From Zea mays (taxonomy: Eukaryota; Streptophyta; Magnoliopsida; Poales; Poaceae), in assembly GCF_902167145.1 (NCBI RefSeq), contig NC_050097.1, forward strand, positions 117,151,982 through 117,215,981: a stretch of 64,000 bases of DNA, read 5' to 3'. Shown in pieces: positions 11,576 to 24,164 of this stretch; the stretch's first letter is position 1, and each line of letters starts with the position of its first letter. The position numbers were made by a program, and so were the translations under genes. Below the pieces are notes generated by a model. That model was not told where the DNA came from. It saw nothing but the letters and a program-made list of their open reading frames with translations, and made no database searches.

Positions 11576-13006
11576 GGGCTAAGTTGTCTGATTCGTCCGA
11601 AGCGACCCCATCGCTGCCTCCATGGTCGACCGAAGCGACCCCATCGCTGCCTCGCCATACTCACGGAGCTCATTCTGAGACTGCTCCTCCCGCTCATCGT
11701 TGAGGAGGAAGAGGGGTTCCGAGGCGCCGCGGCTCTAGAACCGGAGTGCCTGCCCACACCACTCATTGGGGTTGCACCGCGCGGGGATAAGGTCGCTGCC
11801 CCCCAAGATGGGTCGCGGTTCTGCGCGCCCCTCCTCCAAGGCGTTGGGACCCCCTGCAGTCGACGCATCGGGTACCCTCGTTGTCGACGTACTGGGCCTC
11901 CCCTCGGCTAAGGAGGCGGGCCCCCGATCACCGACCTCGGCAACGGCGTCCGCCCTCTCCTTATGGCCGAGACTGGGGAGGTCGGGGACGACCACGAGCG
12001 GTGGCTCCTCAACCATCCCGACGTCGGGAGCCACGGGCGGCTCCGCGGGCGAATCAGCGACGGCCCCGGCGGGAGTCGACGCCGGCGCCAGCAACAGGTC
12101 AGGCGGGCTTGGGGCCACGACCGCGTCAGCAGTCTCCTCCGACACGATGGTCGTCCCGACAGAGGGGTCGGCCCGGGGGACTTGCCCCATGGCAACTCGT
12201 GCCGCTTGGGCCCCCCGCTCGAGGGCGCTTTATGCGGAGGCCAGCCAACCGGCCTGGTGCGCCGCGGCACCGGCTGCAGAGGCTAGCCCCATCTTAAGGG
12301 CCTTCCTGGGGGCCAGACTAGTCGAGCTCTGCCTCTGCTTGCTGAAAGAAGGAGAGAAGGCAAGATCAAGACACACGGAGGAAAAAACCAAAGCAGAGGT
12401 ATCCTCGGATACTTACCCGCTCCGGACCAAGGCCAATCGTGCCTGTGGGGAGGCCCCTCAGGCCTCGGCCCTCGCAGGCGCTGCCGAGGGTAGCCCCGCT
12501 GCCGACTCCGGCGCCGCCTCCACCTCGGGCGCCCGAGGCGCCAAAGGGGCGGCCCGCCCAGGCGTCGTCACGATGGCTGGAGGACCAACTTCCTGTGCAG
12601 CCGGCACGGGCGACTGCTCTTAGGGGACAGGCAGATCGGCTTGACTCCCCGGAGTCACCTCAACTACCTCGGCCAAGGGGTCAAGTACCCCCTCGGCCTG
12701 CCCCCGCTCCTCGGACCGGGACCTTGATGTCCCGACCCTAGATTCTGATGGCGCTAACCCACTTGGAGGTTGGCTCAGCGACCCCTAGCCTAGCCTCATA
12801 TTCGGGCTGAGGCCAAGACAGGCCGCCATGTCGTCGCCCTCGTCATCATCATCATCATCGTCATCATCGTCAGGCGTCTCTGGCGACGGCTCCCTCGGGA
12901 GCCCGTCCCTCTCCTACCTCCGACGGCACCTCTCCAAGGCTTCCCAAGCCCGCATCCGCTCGTGGGCCTGGGCCTTTTCCGCGTCCTTCTTCTCCTTTTT
13001 CTTCTT
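11576..13006 (-). pseudogene. C-terminal half of the antisense gene of the Huck/Flip-like element (split by Grande insertion)
   Basis: Read on minus, this continues the gene that starts at 28607. It holds a lysine/glutamate-rich stretch, a run of aspartates (12840-12880), then long Ala/Pro/Gly/Glu-rich low-complexity sequence. The C-terminal block has FWSRGASEPLFLLNDERE and repeated MGSLR segments, typical of antisense products of grass gypsy elements. Several stops interrupt it, partly at intron-like sites. The Grande-like element (13007-27532) lies between this part and the N-terminal part. GC content is far higher than in the neighbouring copia LTR. Confidence 0.7.
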
Positions 13007-13633
13007 TATGGGGGACAGATATCCCCCGGGTCCACTGGAAGGGCAAAAGACCTCACGAGAGGCCCAAGGGCCCAATAAATCGTAAGGCCATTCCTTCGTG
13101 GGCCTGGGGAGGGACAGTCAGTAAAGCAGGTTGACGTAAGGCCGGATTGGTGCAAGCCCGGACGACCCACAGCGTTGAGCAAGCGACCACAACAAAGATC
13201 CGACTTTCCCGCGCTGGAGCCCCATGCAACGGAACCAGGCGAGGATAGGTTGACAGAACCATAGGAAGATAGACTCAAACAGTTCATTATCTTTTAGGTG
13301 CACATTGTTATCATATCCACATGTATTGCCCCACGGTCGAATATATAAGGCCTAGGGAGCACCCCTTCAGAAGGATCGATCCCATCACTCAGCCATCCAC
13401 CTCAACTCTCCACGTTCTCGCTTTAGAGAGCTACCTTGTAACCCATTACACAAAGCATACTCACCAGGACGTAGGGTGTTACACATCTCTAAACGGCCCG
13501 AACATGTAAACACTGTCCATTGTCCCTCGTGCGTCTGGCACGAACCATTTTGCTATAGTCGGCGACACCGTCCTGCTCCTAAAACAGCTAGAGGGGCAAC
13601 CCCGGGTGTGCGGTCGGACCCAAAACACCGATA
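13007..13633 (+). repeat. 5' LTR of the Grande-like element
   Basis: 627 bp, ends ACCGATA where the 3' copy has ACTGACA. It contains a TATATAAGG promoter box at about 13342-13350 and is nearly identical to 26906-27532. Confidence 0.95.
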
Positions 13634-13635
13634 GC

Positions 13636-13655
13636 TGGCGCGCCAGGTAGGGGGT
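13636..13655 (+). other. Primer-binding site of the Grande-like element
   Basis: TGGCGCGCCAGGTAGGGGGT, two bases after the 5' LTR. This is the form of PBS seen in many grass gypsy elements. The first in-frame ATG follows at once at 13656. Confidence 0.85.
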
Positions 13656-16505
13656 GTGTCGACGATCCAAGCTAGCTCAATGGCCATCACCTTCCACAGC
13701 AAGATCACCCTCCGTCTCGAATCCGTATTCTGCTTTGGAACAATCTCATCCATAGCAGATGAAGATGGAACTCTACACCGCATTGCAGATCCGCCGAAAA
13801 AGAAGTCTCCTCCAACAAACTCCGAAAATACCGGAGAAGCGCAACCTCCAGCTCTCCGAAAAAAGATCGCCTTCGGAAAGTCAAGGGCCGAGAGCCCGCT
13901 GACCCGGAGAACTCCACTGTCTACTTCCCCGACGAAAGAATGGACACAGATCGCAAGGAAGAAGGAGGCCAGGAGGAAACAAGTTGTTCTTTCCGTTCCT
14001 CCGCCCTCAAAGGAGAACGGAAAAGAGATCTTCACGACCGCCGTACCATTCTACCCCGACGTCCTCTTCATCGGGAGAGTGGAGTCGCCTCCCGTCTCCG
14101 ACGACGAGCCGACCGCGCATGGAGAAGAACCACCTCAGCGAGAATCCCGCCGACGGAGAAACCGACGCCGAAACATTCAGCGACACCACGAGGCCGGAGA
14201 ACGGGATCTGGAGCAACCTGTTTCGCGGGATGAGGTCTCGGAGATAGGAGAAACTCCGGAGGAACGCGTCTTCAGAGAACGAAGGAACTCCCGACGACGT
14301 GATCGCCGCCGGGCTCAGGAACAAGCCGAGCAAGATGCAAGGCAACGCTGGGAGAATCCACTCTTCGGGCGCAACCTGAATCCCGACTTCGCCCGAGCCA
14401 TGAACACGCCGAGTGAAGTCGGAGGAGTACTAGCTCGGATAGCTAATGGACTCCCTCGGACTCCTGACACCGAGGGCTATCGACGACTGTTCATCCAGGC
14501 AGCCAACCATCTTCTACCGCTTGCTCACCCGCCGAATGATCTACGATACGCTATCAACAGTCGTCGGGACGCGCGAAGCTCCATCAATGCTTCGCGTGAA
14601 TGACGGCATGATAACGAGATCCACCGCCGGGAGGAGTACGACAGGGATCATGGCATCCCAGCTCGGAGCCAGGCCACCAGAACTGAGTCGGCAACGGCCT
14701 CAACTGGCGGCACTACCCGGGGACGGTCGAGGAACCACAACAACTACTCCCCTCCCCGGGACAGACATCATCCCCGACGACAGGAGGATACGTGTGGAGT
14801 ATCTGCTCTTACTCCACGCCTTAGGGCCATTCAATGGCCCCCTAACTTCAAGGTATCCAATGTCGACAAATATGAACCTAAGCAGGATCCAGGGGGCTGG
14901 TTAGCCGTCTACACCACCGCTGCTCAGGCTGCCGGGGCGTCCGAGGACGTGATGACCGCATACTTACCCATTGTCCTCGGGCAAGACGCGCTGCAATGGC
15001 TGCAACATCTACCCCGACACTGCATCGACGACTGGGGCGACTTCAGTCGATGCTTCACCGCCAATTTTCAGTCCCTCTCCGACAAACCGGCGCAACCGTG
15101 GGACCTCAAATCCATCAAGCGACGGGGGGACGAAACTCTCCGGTCATACCTCAAAAGGTTCCAGACCATGAGAAATCGTATCCCTGAGGTCACGGAGGCG
15201 GCCGTGATCGAGGACTTCTACAGAGGATCCAATGACTCAGCCTTCGTCCGAGCCATATTGCAGAAGGCGCCGACTACCTCCGAGGAGCTGTTCCGGGAAG
15301 CCGACCTCTACATCATCGCCGACGAGCGAGCCCAGGACCTCATCGGAGGAGCGAAGTCCGCACCGACAGCACCACGACGCGACGCGAACCAGCAACCCGA
15401 CAAACGCTGGGAGAAGAGACCTCGCGAAGAAGTACATGCCGCCGGACCACCCGCCTCTCGCGCCCGGGGAGGACCTCGTGGAGGCGAGCGCACGCTGGAT
15501 GACATCCTCGACGCCCAGTGCCCGTACCACAAGGACATGCGCCATACTCTTCGGAACTGCCGGGACTTCAAGCACTCCATCGGGCACGGTCTACCCTTCC
15601 AACCTCTACCTCCTCCTCCGCCGCGGGGAGGGCCAGAAGAACCACGACAACCCCAGCAGCAGGAGGAGGGAGGAGGAGGAGCTTTCCCGCGCGTTGACAG
15701 GGAGGTCAACGTCATCTTCGGCGGACACGGATCGCAGGAGAATAGAAGACAACAAAAGCTCAACGATTGCCGGATATTGGTGGCGACCACCAGTCCTCCC
15801 GCCCCATACCGGTGGTCGGAGCACCCAATCACTTTCACTCGGGCGGATCAATGGCTCAACTTCGACCACCTAGGCAAATACCCGCTCCTCGTCGATCCGG
15901 TGATCCGAGAGAGCAGGGTGAAGAAGGTGTTAGTGGACGGGGGGAGCAGCATCAACGTCACCTTCCCCCGGACACTCCAAGGCTTGGGAGTTCACCTCAA
16001 AGAGCTCCACGAGTCCGACACTCCATTCTTCGGCATCGTGCTGACTGAGGGAGAATACCCGTTGGGCCACATCTACATGCCCGTCACCTTCGGAACACCG
16101 GATAACTACAGAACCGAGTTCTTGAGGTTCGAAGTGGCGAACTTCGACTGCGGGTACAACGCCATCATCGGGAGGCCGGGATTGGCAAAATTCATGGCCA
16201 TTCCGCATTACACGTATATGATACTGAAGATGCCAGGACCACAAGGAATCATAACTGTGCGCGCTGACTTCCAAGGCGCCGCAGAGTGTTTCCGAGTGGC
16301 CATCCAAGCGGCCCTCACCACCAAGTCGTCGACGTCTTCTTCAACACAGGCGAACTCTAAGCCTGAGGAGGACCTTGCAGCACCGGCGAATGAAGCTCAG
16401 GTCGCGACCTCTATGCGGCCGACTGAAGAAACTAAAAGGATCAACCTGGGGTTCGCTGATGAACGCAAGACTGCCATCATCAGCTCCAGCCTGGACGACA
16501 AATAG
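13656..16505 (+). pseudogene. gag-protease region of the Grande-like element
   Basis: One reading frame with a TGA at 14601-14603 and a TAG at 16503-16505. The N-terminal part is Arg/Glu-rich. The gag core follows (QDALQWLQHLP, then DDWGDFSRCFTANFQ, about 14985-15090). Next comes a nucleocapsid-like CPYHKDMRHTLRNCRDFK segment near 15520-15570, and an aspartic protease with VDGGSSINVTF near 15931-15963. The DGGSS active site is the usual variant in this lineage. No frameshift was seen. Product: capsid and nucleocapsid plus retropepsin for the element's own particle. The first stop lies upstream of the gag core, so this copy is probably not autonomous. Confidence 0.85.
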
Positions 16506-19500
16506 GAAGACACGCTCGTCCAGTTTCTGCAAGATAACCGAGACGTATTCGCATGGCAACCTGCGGATATGCCGGGAGTCCCAAGAGAACTGGCCGAGCA
16601 CAAACTAAAGGTCTATCCCCAGGCAAGGCCGATCCGGCAAAAACTACGTCGTTTCACGCCCGACAAGAGAGAAGCCATTCGCGTCGAGCTAGCTCACTTG
16701 GTCGCGGCTGGATTTATTAGAGAGGTGTTACACCTCGAGTGGTTAGCCAACCCTGTTCTTGTACTCAAAAAGAATAAAGTGGATTGGCGCATGTGCGTCG
16801 ACTATACTGATCTCAACAAACATTGTCCAAAGGATCCCTTCGGGCTCCCAAGGATAGATCAGGTGGTAGACTCCACCGCTGGATGTTCTGTGCTATCTTT
16901 CCTGGATTGCTATTCCGGATACCATCAGATTATCTTGGCGAAGGAAGACGAGGAAAAAACAATGTTCATCACTCCATTTGGTGCTTTATGTTACACCTCC
17001 ATGCCGTTTGGCCTCAAAAACGCTAGAGCGACTTATCAGAGAGCCATTCAAACATGCCTAGCCGATCACTGGGGCAAGCGTGTGGAAGCCTACGTAGATG
17101 ATGTGGTAATCAAAACGGAGAACTCAGAAAGCTTCATTGAAGACTTACAGCTGGTTTTCAACAGTCTACGGCGGTATCGATGGAAGCTTAATCCCAAAAA
17201 ATGTATTTTTGGGGTACCAGCAGGAAAGTTACTCGGATTTATTGTCAGCCACCGGGGAATTGAGGCTAATCCGGATAAGATTGAAGCTATCATGAAAATG
17301 GAAGCACCACGATCACAAAAGAAGGTTCAGCGACTTACTGGATGTATGGCAGCTCTGAGCAGATTTATATCCAGGCTGGGAGAAAAAGGTTTACCATTTT
17401 ACAAGCTACTCAAGAAAGTGGATAAGTTTCAGTGGACCTCAGAAGCACAGGAAGCTCTAGATGCACTAAAAAAATTCTTGACAACACCACTAGTGCTGAA
17501 TCCGCCACGGCGAGCCACGTCAACACAACCAGCTGAAGATCTGCTGCTGTATATCTCTTGCACGACTCACGTGGTAAGCACCGCGTTGGTAGTCGAGCGA
17601 GCAGAAGAAGGACATGCCTACCTAGTGAAACATCATGTTTACTTCATCAGTGAAGTTCTGGGTCCCTCGAAGAAAAAGTATCCTCAAGTTCAGAAGCTAT
17701 TATATGCAGTACTTCTAACTGCCCGCAAGCTACGTCACTACTTTGACGACCACAAAGTCATAGTAGTCACTGGTTTTCCAATAGGGGATATTTTTCACAA
17801 CAAGGAAGCCATTGGCCGAATAGCCAAGTGGGCCTGTGAGCTGGGATCTCATGACATCGAATTTCGACCTCGCACTGCCGTCAAAACTCAAGCATTGGTT
17901 GACTTCGTATCAGAGTGGACTGAACAGCAAGCACCAGATAACCCAGAGACTGCAGAAGTATGGCGAATGTATTTCGATGGCTCGCTGAAGCTGTAGGGAG
18001 CAGGAGCAGGAATTCTCCTCACCGCACCTGGAGGCGAGCACCTCAAATATGCCCTCCAGTTGCTATTTCCAACCTCCAACAACGCAGCCGAGTATGAAGC
18101 TTTGATCCATGGACTGAACATCGCCATATCATTGGGCATCAAGAGACTGATGGTGTACGGAGACTCTCTGGTAGTCATAAGCCAGATAAACAAAGCATGG
18201 GATTGTTCAAACGATTCAATGGGAAAGTACTGCACTACCGTCCGAAAACTAGAGGATAAATTTGAGGGTCTGGAATTTCATCATGTAGAAAGAGATCGGA
18301 ACACGGCGGCCGATGTATTGTCCAAGCTAGGATCCAGTCAAACTCAGATCCCACCTGGAGTCTTTGTGCAAGAAATACTACAGCCGAGCATCTCAATGGA
18401 TCAAGTAGAAGAGTGTAATATCGTGAATCAACCAGAGTCAGACTCTGATGACTAGAGAAGGTCAATCATCAGGTATATAAAGAATGAAGAGGAACCAGAT
18501 GACAAAAATGCAGCCGAGCGTATCGCCCGACAGTCGGCTCACTACACACTCATTGGAGAGACATTATACAGAAGGGGTGCATCAGGCGTCTTCATGAAGT
18601 GCATTCTCTCATCTACCGGGAAGCGACTTCTGGATGAGGTCCATGCTGGGCAATGTGGAATACACGCAGCATCCAAGACACTAGTTGGGAAGGTCTTCAG
18701 GTCAGGATTCTATTGGCCAACAGCGAAGAATGACGCAGCCGAGTTAGTTCAGAGGTGCGAACCTTGCCAGTACTTGTCGAAGCAACAACATCTACCAGCA
18801 CAGCAACTGAAGACCATACCAGTAACTTGGCCCTTCGCATGCTGGGGACTCGATATGATTGGACCTTTCAAGAAAGCTCAAGGAGGATACACTCATGTAC
18901 TGGTAGCAATCGACAAATTCACCAAATGGATAGAGTTCAAACCCATTGTTTCTTTAACCTCAGCTAAGGCCGTGGAATTCATACAAGACATAATATTCAG
19001 ATTCGGGATACCAAACAGCATCATAACTGACCTAGGATCCAACTTCACAAGTTCAGAGTTCTTCGATTTCTGCGAGCAAAAAAGCATTCAGATCAAGTAT
19101 GCTTCTGTAGCACACCCAAGAGCCAACGGGCAGGTTGAGCGAGCCAACGAGATGATACTGGAGGCACTCAGGAAAAAGGTCTTCGATAAGAATGAAAAGT
19201 TCGCAGGAAAGTGGATAAGGGAATTGCCCTACGTCGTTTGGAGCCTAAGAACCCAACCTAGCCGAGCTCTGCATGGAAACACTCCTTTCTTCATGGTCTA
19301 TGGGTCGGAGGCAGTGTTACCCGCCGATCTCAAGTTCGGGGCGCCAAGGTTGATCTTCGAAAGCATAGCAGAAGCCGAAGCTACTAGGATGGAGGACATC
19401 GATATACTTGAGGAAGAACGACTGAATGCAGTAATCCAATCAGCATGGTACGAGCAGACTCTAAGGCGCTATCACGACAAGGCCGTGCGACAGCGATCCT

Positions 19501-19691
19501 TCTCAGTAGGAGATCTCGTCCTCCGCCGAATTCTAACGGGAGAGGGACGGCACAAGTTATCGCCCTTATGGGAAGGACCCTTCATAATAGAAGAAGTCAC
19601 TCGGCCAGGATCATATCGTCTCACTCAGATGGACGGCACAGAAATTGGGAACTCCTGGAATATAGAACACCTTAGGAAGTTTTATCCCTAG
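16506..19691 (+). pseudogene. pol of the Grande-like element: RT, two RNase H domains, integrase
   Basis: Continues in the same frame as gag to the stop after 19688, with internal TAG codons at 17994-17996 and 18453-18455. RT spans about 16600-17330 with YVDDVV at 17092. A first, degenerate RNase H follows (YAVLLTARKLRHYFDDHKV). A second, archaeal-type RNase H carries FDGS, EYEAL, GDS and AADVLS. This dual arrangement marks the Tat lineage. Integrase has an HHCC finger (HAGQCGIHAASK then CEPC, about 18640-18770), a DDE core (GLDMIGPF, ITDLGSNF, QVERANEMILEAL) and a C-terminal EHLRKFYP. One stop falls in the aRNaseH and one just before integrase. Confidence 0.88.
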
Positions 19692-19800
19692 CTATATTTC
19701 AAAAGCTATCGGGACGACGATGTACTCTGTAAAATGGGAAATATGTCATCAATAAAAAAGGCTTCAAAGATACTCAGTTTGTTCATGATTGACTTGCATT

Positions 19801-20460
19801 CTTACTTAACTCGGGGTGACCACTATACCCTGCTAACGGAGCAATCAGCTTAAGTCGGCAACGACTTAAGGTGGTGCAACATGCTCACGCTTACTTAACT
19901 CGGGGTGACCACTATACCTTGCTAACGGAGCAATCGGCTTAAGTCGGCAACGACTTAAGGTGGTGCAACATGCTCACGCTTACTTAACTCGGGGTGACCA
20001 CTATACCCTGCTAACGGAGCAATCGGCTTAAGTCGGCAACGACTTAAGGCGGTGCAACATGCTCACGCTTACTTAACTCGGGGTGACCACTATACCCTGC
20101 TAACGGAGTAATCGGCTTAAGTCGGCAACGACTTAAGGTGGTGCAACATGCTCACACTTACTTAACTCGGGGTGACCACTATACCCTGCTAACGGAGCAA
20201 TCGGCTTAAGTCGGCAACGACTTAAGGCGGTGCAACATGCTCACGCTTACATAACTCGGGGTGACCACTATGCCCTGCTAACGGAGCAATCAGCTTAAGT
20301 CGGCAACGACTTAAGACTGTGCAACACGCTCACGCCTACCTAACTTGGGATGACCACTATGCCCTATTAACAGAAGCGATCGACTTAAGTCAGCAGCAAC
20401 TTAAGGCGATTTGACGCGCTTACGATTACTCATATAGGGATGACTTCTATATCCCGTAAA
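19801..20460 (+). repeat. 89-bp tandem array with an internal inverted repeat, about 7.4 copies
   Basis: Unit starts (CTTACTTAACTCGGGGTGAC) fall at 19801, 19890, 19979, 20068, 20157, 20246, 20335 and 20424, exactly 89 bp apart. Copies 1-6 are nearly identical; 7 and 8 are divergent. Each good unit has arms CTTAAGTCG and CGACTTAAG around GCAA. It lies between the end of pol and the end of the antisense gene. Confidence 0.95.
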
Positions 20461-20623
20461 CAAGTTTCAAAACCATCACACAGCATTTTACTACTGCAAA
20501 TTTACGTACTGTTGAATTCTGAAACAATAGGAGAATAGCAATATCATTCAAGTGCTAAACTGGTGTCCTCTAACAAATGTCTGACCATGCTAACCGCGCG
20601 CTCAAAGCACGCAAAATATTTCT

Positions 20624-23600
20624 CTATTTCACGATATCTTTCTCAGGGGCAACCGACGAGGAAGGGTGACTTGAGGAATCAGGAGCAGCATTCACGTCAG
20701 CCCTTATATCTTCAGGAACAACCACGCTAGGTCTCCTCATCAAGATTCGCCCCGCCCGAATGGCCTTATCCATGGCCCTGTCGCGCTGGGCTCTCAGAGT
20801 AATGGAAGTTTCTTCAGCAACCTTGGCAGCCAACTGAGCGGTTTCTAGCTCCTGGGCGATGGATTTCTTGGAAGCACAGAGTTCTTTGATAGTAGCATCC
20901 TTCGCCGATATCAATTGCTTGAGCCGGATCACCTCATCCGTGGATTCCTGCAGCTTACAGCGATGGTTGTCTAACTCCTCCATGGTGAAGCGATGACTCC
21001 TCTCCAGGATGGTCAACGAGTTGCTAGAGTCGCGATACAGTCTATCAAGATTGTCGCGAGAAGCAGCGAGGATACGTTTTTCTTCCTGCAAACAAAAATC
21101 AACTCCTTCAAGCATTAAGCAAGCAATAGGAACACAGTAATGCAAGGCACAGTTCCATAAGTCACCTTTTCAGAATCAAGCTGAGTGCGAAGGGAAGAGC
21201 TCAGTGCATTGGCGTCATCTAGGGCGGCAGAGACCTGAGCTAGTTCAGTCTGGCTTTGAGAATACTTTTCTTCAAAATCAGAGCACCACTGGACCAGCTC
21301 AGCCTGATCTCGAGAATGTTTTTCTTCAAGAGTGGAAATCTGCCGAGTCATATCTAGCAGGAGACAATCAAACAAAAGGGGTCAGAATGTAAGGTAGTTC
21401 AATAATGAAGACAAAGAGAAGCAAAAAAACACTAACCAGCATTGGTCGCCTCCAAGTCAGAGACACGATGTTGAAGTAACACTGGATTCCAACGTGCAAG
21501 AGACAAAGCTCCTTCTGGAACAGAAGCACCCTGCAACCTCAGCTGGCTAGCCATCCCGTCCACCAAAGCCTGATAAGGAGAACAGATGAGTGTAATGATA
21601 GCAGTTCATGCGGTGTAAAAATCAAGCTAAAATATATCACAGTACCTGGAGGTTGGAAAAGAACGAAGGGACTCCCAAATCATGAGAGATCAATTGATGA
21701 CCGGGCGTAAGGTCGCCACCCGAAGCAGCTTGCAACGAACCAGCAGGAACCAACTCAGTGCCATCAACAGAGCCCAAAACTTGGTCAGCGGGGACGCTGC
21801 CCTCTAAAGCGACTCCCTGGTCCAAAGCTTGGGCTACCACCATGCAGCCGGAGTGCGGAGGCGATCCCGCATGAACGTCCATGGAAGTACAAGAGGAAGA
21901 CCCCGCTCGGACACCCTCGGGGGCTGGGTCACGGTTTGCGCTGCCCACTTGAGCCGGATCATCTCCGGCAGTACCCTCGGGGGCTGGGCAGTGGCTTGCA
22001 CTTCCCACCCGAGCCGAGTCATCCCCGGCAACATCCTCGGGGGCTGGGCAAGTGTCAACACCGTCCTTGGGGACCAAGTTCTCTGCAGTAGCCGCCTCTA
22101 AGGCTGATGGACCCTCGGTTACTTCCATGGGACCAAGATGATCCAAGTCAGCCTCCTGACCCTTAAGACCGCGTTCTAAGGTCGATGAGGCACGGGATGA
22201 CCTCAACCCAGCATCGAGCACATCAGCACAAACCTCCATCACACCATCATCTGTTGGCTCTGATAACAGATCCTCTGGAACCATATCCTCAAGAGTCTGA
22301 TCAAAATTCGCCAGAGACAATTCTTGCAGACCAATGAGAGCAGACAAAGCAGGAGAAGGAACTCCACTACTTTCACCACTGGCGACGTACTGCCGACTGT
22401 TCTTTCGAGTCAGAGGGACCTCGTCCTCTTCCTCCCCATCGTTTTCACCAGCAACACAAGCAACACCCACATTGGAATCAGCAACAGATGGAGCACACCC
22501 ATTGGGGTCAGCAGCAGATGGAGCACCCCCATTGGGATCAGCAACAGATGGAGCACACCCATCGGGGTCAGTGTCAGTAAATTCAGGCACAGGCACTTCT
22601 TCAGCAGCAGGAACCGAAGTACCAACGTCCCGATCCAAACTAGATACTCGTCGGAGGCGTCTCTTTTTCTTTTTCTGCTCATCTGCGGAAGGATCAAGTT
22701 GATTGGCTCGGCAAGGGCGTCTCGAACGAGTACTGGCAGGCTTCTGGATATCCAAGGTTGTACCAGTTTCTGGGAGAGGCGCCACCACCAATGTCCCAGC
22801 AGGAGCAGCATCAGAAGAGTCCTCAGCCAGCAAATCAAGCATAGCACTTATTTCTGTGTCACTAGGATCCAAAGGCACCTCAAAATGGACCTGTCGTCCA
22901 TCATCAGGAATTTCCCCGAGCGAGGCAACCAAGACGCTAACTTCTTCAGCAGAGGGTCGCACTCTAAGGCCCAAACTGCCATTAGTGACAGGTGGATTCA
23001 ACACAAAAAGAGTGAAGGCCTTGGGAGGAGGCAAGTTCCAGGCTGAGTATGCCACTGGGGAACCAACATTTGATACCTTGCCTCTAAGAATCATCTCAAG
23101 TCGGTTCACCAAGTCTACAGAGGGAATTCTTCTGTTGGTAATCCGAGTTGAGTCAGCTAGGCCTCGGTACAGATAAGCTGGGTATGCCCTGTCTTTCAAC
23201 GGCTGAATATTCTTGAAAACAAAATCAGCAACCACAGCCTCAGCAGTCAGACCCCTCTCCTTCAGCAGCCCAACTTCAGCTAGCAAAGCACCTGCCTCAG
23301 CTACCTCCTGATCAGTGGGGGATTCGGTCCAACTTGGAGTACGAACATCCGGCTGTCTTCCCGACCTAGGGGGGAGAGAATTTCCATGGTTCTCAACAAT
23401 AAACCACTCCAAGCGCCATCCCTTGATAATGTCTTTGAGAGGGATTTCAAGATATTCAGTCTTCCTCCCGTGACGCATCTCTAAACTAGCACCCCCAACC
23501 AGCTGATGCTGCCCCCCGGCCATCCCAGGGCGACAGTGATACAAGTACTTCCACAACCCAAAATGTGGCAGCACGCCAAGAAAAGCTTCGCACAAATGAA

Positions 23601-23949
23601 TGTAAATGGAAATTTGTAGAATGGAATTGGGATTCAGATGGGTCAGGTTAAGGCGATAGAAATCAAGGAGGCCGTGGAAAAAGGGAGAAATGGGAAGACC
23701 GAGACCGCGGAGAAGAAAAGGAACGTAAATTACGGATTCATGGGTATCCTCTGTCGGGACAGTGACCCCATGACAAATCCGCCAAGAACACAACTCCCTC
23801 GGGGGAAGGACCCCGATGGACACGAGGTGGAGAAGGTCGGGCTCGGAGACAATAGACATGTGGTTACCTGCGAAAGGCAACTGACTGTTGGGGTCGATTG
23901 GGGGAATCACCGCGGCGGATGAACTCGAGGCCTTCCTCTTGGGCGCCAT
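20624..23949 (-). CDS. Antisense four-exon gene of the Grande-like element, PF04195-type protein with coiled-coil tail
   Basis: Function unknown. Exons in transcript order: 23949-21646, 21569-21437, 21353-21166, 21085-20624. All three introns are GT-AG (about 75-85 bp), phases fit, and the joined frame is 3087 nt (1028 aa) with no stop. The N-terminus is basic and Ser-rich (MAPKRKASSSS). A putative gypsy-type transposon domain (PF04195) lies at about residues 76-230 (LPISPFFHGLLDFYRLNL, LHFGLWK-like region, GWRLEWFIVEN). A long acidic, low-complexity middle contains repeats of the type CAPSVADPNGGAPS. The C-terminus (exons 3-4) is a heptad-like coiled coil. An in-frame ATG also lies at 24006; I prefer 23949. 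Only a weak TATA-like CCATAAGTA (24054-24062) lies upstream. Extra ORFs of this kind are known in Tat-lineage elements; the exon model is my reading. Confidence 0.75.
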
Positions 23950-24164
23950 CTCAATTCTACCGGCGAACAGAGTGGAAGACGAATTGCAGAGAGGATTTGG
24001 AGGCAAGAAAGCAAGAACTAGGGCACGGAAAGCAGAGGCGGCTAAAAGCGCAGTACTTATGGGATATTCCCGAGTTAGATACCGTTTCTAAAAGCGCTCA
24101 GTCAGCACCCGACAGTTACTTTCAAAACACCAGCGCGCCACGTTGTCACCCGGCGGTCACTTCC

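Noticed and set aside
11766..12741. Long overlapping GC-rich ORFs on the plus strand
   Set aside because: Shadows of the low-complexity antisense gene on minus; no motifs, and the minus reading has recognisable family blocks.
19801..20460. Regularly spaced repeats resembling a CRISPR array
   Set aside because: The 89-bp units are tandem with no unique spacers, and lie inside a plant retrotransposon.
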